Assembly: GCF_020991125.1 (NCBI RefSeq)
Contig: NZ_CP087715.1
Span: 124,001 to 188,000 of the forward strand
From: Microbulbifer celer
Lineage (GTDB): Bacteria; Pseudomonadota; Gammaproteobacteria; Pseudomonadales; Cellvibrionaceae
Length of the DNA: 64,000 nucleotides
Direction: 5' to 3'
Positions 60,691 to 64,000 of the stretch are shown in pieces. The translations under genes were made by a program, and so were the position numbers. The stretch's first letter is position 1. Each line of letters begins with the position of its first letter. The notes under the pieces are model-generated. The model searched no databases. It saw nothing but the letters and a program-made list of their open reading frames with translations, and had not been told where the DNA came from.

Positions 60691-61700
60691 TTGACTGCGC
60701 TACGGATCAGATCTGCGAGGTAGACATTGAAATCGTGCCCCTGATTCTGCAGCATTTTCGGGAACATGGAGATGGGCGTCATGCCCGGGAAGGTGTTTAC
60801 CTCATTGAGGTAGATATCCCCTTCATCGGTCAGGAAAAAGTCGATTCGCGACAGATCTTTCAGTTGCAGGCCGATAAAGGCGCGTTTGGAGGCTTCGTAA
60901 ATCCAGCCCAGCTGCGCATCTGACAAGTCCTTCGCCACCACGTGGGTTTCGGCGCGGCTGTTCTCCGCGTACTTTTCTTCGTAACTGTAAAACGTATCCG
61001 CCGGCGCGCAGACTTCACCGGGAGGCGTGATGACCAACTCCCCCTTGTAGGTATAGGCGGCTACTTCCAGCTCCCGCACCGTGAGGCACTTTTCCACCAG
61101 CACGTAGGGAGAAAGGCGAAAGGCCTTATCCAGAACCTGCGCAAGCGTCGCTTCCTCCGTCACCTTGTAACAGCCCACGGAGGAGCCCTGGTTGGAAGCC
61201 TTGATAAATATTGCACCCCACCTTTTCAGCGCATCCCGCGCCTTCGCGGTCTCTTCGGCGGTATTGGCGCACAGGAAACGATAGGGCGTATTGTCGATAC
61301 CGAGCGCGCTCAGCCACAGTTTGGTGGTGACCTTGTTGAAGCACAGCTTACTTGCCTCCGGTCCGCAGCCGTAATAGGGCAGGCCGAGTATCTCCAGCTG
61401 CGATTGCAGGTCGCCGGTTTCACCGGGGTAGCCGTGAATCGCCGGAATCACGTAATCCACCGGTTGCGCGCTGCCATTGCTGCTGTATAGCAGGCGATCC
61501 GAGCGCAGCTCCCGCAGCTTGCCGCTGCCGTCATGAAGCTGGCCCTCGGCACTCATGGTGACCCGGGTCAGCTGCAGGTCGCCACATTTCTGCAGTTCGC
61601 GCTCGATAAAGTCCGCGGTGCGGAGCGATACCTCGTGCTCACTGCTGCCACCACCGCAGATCAGCAGTACCTGGATGGGGTTGGATGCCTTCTGATTCAT
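60678..61700 (-). CDS. ddlA: D-alanine--D-alanine ligase (DdlA type)
   Basis: The 340-residue ATP-grasp enzyme has LLICGGGSSEHEVSLRTADF at the N terminus, then AIHGYPGETGDLQSQLEILGLPYYGCG, FIKASNQGSSVGCYKV, YVLVEKCLTVRELEVAAY, and the C-terminal NEVNTFPGMTPISMFPKML metal-binding segment. It makes D-Ala-D-Ala for peptidoglycan. The short linker lacks the extra loop of DdlB. It is not in a division cluster, so a ddlB copy may exist elsewhere. Confidence 0.92.
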   Translation of the reverse strand: MNQKASNPIQVLLICGGGSSEHEVSLRTADFIERELQKCGDLQLTRVTMSAEGQLHDGSGKLRELRSDRLLYSSNGSAQPVDYVIPAIHGYPGETGDLQSQLEILGLPYYGCGPEASKLCFNKVTTKLWLSALGIDNTPYRFLCANTAEETAKARDALKRWGAIFIKASNQGSSVGCYKVTEEATLAQVLDKAFRLSPYVLVEKCLTVRELEVAAYTYKGELVITPPGEVCAPADTFYSYEEKYAENSRAETHVVAKDLSDAQLGWIYEASKRAFIGLQLKDLSRIDFFLTDEGDIYLNEVNTFPGMTPISMFPKMLQNQGHDFNVYLADLIRSAVNQTA

Positions 61701-61847
61701 CGAGCTCTCATCTGACTGTTATACAAATTCTGGTTACTTGTTCTGGCTGCTTCTGCTGCGTCTAAATAGTGTGATCGCGCCTCAAGCACAGCCCAGGATT
61801 ACACGTTTGCTCTTTTGCTACACCCGAGCAATTTTAGCGAAGATTCT

Positions 61848-62720
61848 TTACTGCGCTTTCAGCACCTGGCGACACTGCGCAGGCATTTCTTTTTTCTTCT
61901 TCGGCTTGGTGGGTTTGCTTGGTGCAGTACCGTTAAGGATGGCGTAAAACTCGTCGCTAAACCACCAGTCCAGCCCCCCTTCACAGGGATCGCCCTTTAC
62001 CGGTGACTGTGGTTTGCAGTGTTTGTCTTCCGGCGGGCAATTCAGGCGCACATGAAAGTGGTAGTTGTGCCCCCACCAGGGGCGGACCTTGCGCAACCAT
62101 TCATTGTCGGTACCTGAAATATCGCACATTTTGCGCTTGATGGTGGGGTGTACAAAAATCCGCGCGACCCGGGGATCTTCCGAGGCGAGGCGCAGGATGC
62201 TGGGAATACGCGGATCCCAGTTTTTTTCGATCAGGCGGTGTGCGCGTTCATCGGCGAGGGGTACGGCGGAGATGTTGTCCCGTTCCCAGGACGTCAGCGG
62301 CCGTTTGGCGGCACGGTGATCCTGTGCATACCAGATATCGGCGTCCAGCCCGGTCTGATGGCTTTTGTGTCCGCCGATCAGCGGGCCGCCGCGGGCCTGG
62401 GACATATCGCCGATCTGCAGGCGGCCGAGGTCGTTTTCTTCCACGCTGTTGGAGAGGTCTTTGAGAAATTCCACCAGGTAGGGGCTGCCGTAGTGCCGGT
62501 CGCGCCCGGTGCGCACGAGCTGGAATCCTTCGCCCCGCAGTGGCATCTGTTGTGCGCCGCTGACACAGCCGTTGCTGTAGCTGCCGATGCTTTCGGGGGG
62601 TTGTTGGGAGGGGGTTTTTACTTGTCCCCAGGTGTTCTGGGCGTGTGCACTGGTTGCCACGAGCAGGGAGATGATTGTGGCGAGGGTCCATTGGCATAGG
62701 GTACGAGCGGGTGACGACAT
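61848..62720 (-). CDS. mepA: Penicillin-insensitive murein endopeptidase
   Basis: The 290-residue exported protein (signal peptide ending at AHAQN) has the MepA zinc site: GGHKSHQTGLDADIW (HxxGxxxD, near residue 125) and WWGHNYHFHVRLNCP (near residue 215). Six further cysteines match the MepA disulphides (SNGCVSGAQQMPLRGEGF at the start). It cuts D-Ala-meso-DAP cross-links in peptidoglycan. The C terminus has a Lys-rich stretch PTKPKKKKEMP. It lies beside ddlA, both acting on the cell wall, with a 147 bp gap that shows nothing. Confidence 0.93.
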   Translation of the reverse strand: MSSPARTLCQWTLATIISLLVATSAHAQNTWGQVKTPSQQPPESIGSYSNGCVSGAQQMPLRGEGFQLVRTGRDRHYGSPYLVEFLKDLSNSVEENDLGRLQIGDMSQARGGPLIGGHKSHQTGLDADIWYAQDHRAAKRPLTSWERDNISAVPLADERAHRLIEKNWDPRIPSILRLASEDPRVARIFVHPTIKRKMCDISGTDNEWLRKVRPWWGHNYHFHVRLNCPPEDKHCKPQSPVKGDPCEGGLDWWFSDEFYAILNGTAPSKPTKPKKKKEMPAQCRQVLKAQ

Positions 62721-63086
62721 GGATTTACTGCGTTGCTGTCGGTTTGTGGGTTAGATACTCGGGGAATTATAGAGGTTCCGTAGAGGGGTTCTGTGGAATG
62801 GTCCGCTTGGGCTTGATTGGGTTTGGTGGTTTTTACTTGGCTGGTTGGGTGGCGGCTCGGCTAGCCGGTATGCTCTCAGACACGAGCTAGGCGCGCCCTT
62901 CAACCTATATATGGTCTCCTCTCCGTTTGCAAGGCTCCAGGTGTTAATGGCAGGGACAGGGTTGTTCCCATATCCGGTCTGTTGTCGGAAATTGTGCTCC
63001 TGTCTCGATGAAGATCTGCGTGCACTGTCCTAATCATCCATACGGCGGCTGTGCGCGTCGGGCCACAAGCCCCAGTATTCATTGGC
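62721..63086. other. Intergenic stretch with a palindrome remnant
   Basis: About 366 bp without a gene. 62849-62916 holds the left half of a GGA-hairpin palindrome (GGGTGGCGGC..CCGGTATG..AGACACGAGCTAGGCGCGCCC), the same variant as copy 1, with no right arm. Base composition becomes AT-richer towards the right. No promoter or terminator stands out. Confidence 0.5.
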
Positions 63087-63230
63087 TTAATATGGATGTT
63101 TTGCTTTTTTTATTTCCGCGAGCGCTTTGATCACAGCTTGATTGGCTTTTGCTAAAGCGTTTTTGGGGTCTGCCTCCCCCGGTAGAACAGTAAATTGTTT
63201 TTCCCTGTCGGTTAACGGCTTATCGCTCAT
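63087..63230 (-). CDS. Small hypothetical protein, 47 residues
   Basis: An ORF starting MSDKPLTDREKQFTVLPGEA and continuing ADPKNALAKANQAVIKALAE, ending KKAKHPY. It overlaps the end of the next gene upstream by 11 bases, indicating coupled translation. It is hydrophilic and mostly helical, with no signal or membrane segment. I do not recognise it. Its base composition is AT-richer than most of the window. Confidence 0.5.
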   Translation of the reverse strand: MSDKPLTDREKQFTVLPGEADPKNALAKANQAVIKALAEIKKAKHPY

Positions 63231-63441
63231 CATCGTAATCCTCTTCTAGATCAACAGTCATTTTCCCATTCTTGTCAGTTTTGCCAGAAGCCAACCCCTT
63301 GGGCTCTTTAATTTTATCCCGGTTTGCTTCCAGCTCCTGAGCCAGCTTTTTCAATCCAGCTTTAACTCGCTCCTCTTTGGATAGGTGCTTGAGTTTCTCT
63401 TTGTGTGCAACGTCAAAATCTTTGACTTTTTTATCCGTCAT
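63220..63441 (-). CDS. Small hypothetical charged protein, 73 residues
   Basis: The protein is rich in Lys, Glu and Asp (KKVKDFDVAHKEKLKHLSKE at the start, DLEEDYDDER at the end), likely helical and partly disordered, with no cysteine or membrane segment. It overlaps the preceding GNAT-like gene by four bases and the following small gene by eleven. I do not recognise a domain. Possibly a partner or regulator of the GNAT-like protein. Confidence 0.6.
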   Translation of the reverse strand: MTDKKVKDFDVAHKEKLKHLSKEERVKAGLKKLAQELEANRDKIKEPKGLASGKTDKNGKMTVDLEEDYDDER

Positions 63442-63977
63442 ATAATCCTCCGAATACAGCTATTACTTTTCGGGTCATACTTGAAGCCTTTTTGCTCGTA
63501 ATAATCGCGAACTTCATTATTTATTGGATTCAAAATTTTAACATGTGTGGCGCCCAGTAAAGTTGCATAGGAGTAAAGGGCAAGATATGTCAAGTCCAAA
63601 TGTGGCTCATTGGCTTCAGGTGACTTTTCTATGTAATCCAGTCTCAGCCCCGTTGTCTGATATGTTGGCCGTCCCATCGCAAAACCGATTAACCGATCAC
63701 CCTTCCATGTGGCGCATTCAAAACGCTTGGGATAATTGAGCTTCCAGCTTTGCCATGAAGTTGGCCAATCCCAATCAACCCTTCTGTCGGGATGATTCTG
63801 CCAGCGTTGAAAGGCGGCATATGAGGTATGGTCAACAAGCGCGAGTCTGGTGTCAGGTACTCTTAACGCTTGATTGGCCATCTGTATAGATTGCCAGCGT
63901 AGTTGGCCATACCTACGTTCCAAATCATCTCGCATCCTTAGCTTATAGGCCGTCAAGTCAATTTCTCCTTTTGCCAT
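63438..63977 (-). CDS. GNAT-like acetyltransferase-fold protein
   Basis: The 179-residue protein has a C-terminal region resembling the acetyl-CoA-binding part of GNAT enzymes (DLTYLALYSYATLLGATHVKILNPINNEVRDYYEQKGFKYD, where the YYEQKGF motif is typical) and a family-specific N-terminal half with RRVDWDWPTSWQSWKLNYPKRFECATWKGDRLIGFAMGRPT. No clear R/Q-x-x-G-x-G/A pyrophosphate loop is visible, so it may be atypical. The start ATG 63977 lies 24 bp from the window edge without a clear ribosome site, suggesting coupling to a gene beyond. It begins the AT-rich three-gene module. Confidence 0.6.
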   Translation of the reverse strand: MAKGEIDLTAYKLRMRDDLERRYGQLRWQSIQMANQALRVPDTRLALVDHTSYAAFQRWQNHPDRRVDWDWPTSWQSWKLNYPKRFECATWKGDRLIGFAMGRPTYQTTGLRLDYIEKSPEANEPHLDLTYLALYSYATLLGATHVKILNPINNEVRDYYEQKGFKYDPKSNSCIRRII

Positions 63978-64000
63978 GGCGTAGGTAGAACAGAAGGGGG

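Noticed and set aside
1-64000. CRISPR arrays, prophage, insertion sequences, tRNA or rRNA genes
   Set aside because: No regularly spaced repeats with spacers, no transposase, integrase or phage structural genes, and no tRNA-like or rRNA sequence were seen on either strand.

Overview
The window is chromosomal DNA from a GC-rich marine-type gammaproteobacterium. Protein sequences and gene order (nrdR-ribD-ribE-ribBX-ribH-nusB-thiL-pgpA, hemN next to an Anr/FNR regulator, xseB-ispA, four TonB-dependent receptors, a secreted pullulanase) point to the Cellvibrionales, most likely Microbulbifer or a close relative. This is inference from recalled protein similarity, not a search. There are no rRNA or tRNA genes, CRISPR arrays, insertion sequences or prophage modules.

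Layout: 1-7290 holds the end of a TonB receptor, ettA, two valine-degradation genes and hemN-anr with an FNR-type box. 7295-15759 is a complete haem-iron uptake locus (hutZ, hutX and receptor on the minus strand; tonB-exbB-exbD-hmuTUV divergent) with Fur-like sequence between the halves. 16048-26627 holds glyA, an orphan polyamine-binding protein and the riboflavin/nusB/thiL/pgpA cluster. 26999-36849 holds pullulanase, a long gene-free stretch, an RsgA-type GTPase and a two-component system beside a TonB receptor. 36934-49608 (minus strand) holds a DUF885 protein, dxs and a nine-gene Mrp/Mnh-like cation/proton antiporter operon. 49783-57666 holds an unusual OmpR-type regulator, xseB-ispA and a TonB receptor-PepSY-RegB-RegA cassette. 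57778-63977 holds a membrane-anchored dehydrogenase-cytochrome, an HNH nuclease, ddl, mepA and an AT-richer three-gene module at the edge.

The most interesting signal is outside the proteins. Upstream of the HNH gene is a perfect GacA box (59440-59457), followed at the expected distance by a -10 element and a transcript of about 135 nt with seven GGA motifs, at least four of them in hairpin loops, ending in a terminator. This is a convincing RsmY/RsmZ-type small RNA that sequesters CsrA/RsmA. A second, weaker candidate lies at 30607-30841. Independently, at least nine intergenic palindromes of about 100-150 bp are scattered through the window. Each has a self-complementary outer stem whose sequence differs between copies, usually enclosing two hairpins. 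The apical loops of nearly all these hairpins read GGA on one strand while the stems covary. Two copies contain an exact match to the high-affinity CsrA consensus. I infer a dispersed family of CsrA/RsmA-binding elements, some inside the riboflavin operon and several in 3' untranslated regions. This would link many genes to the Gac/Rsm network and I know of no description of it.
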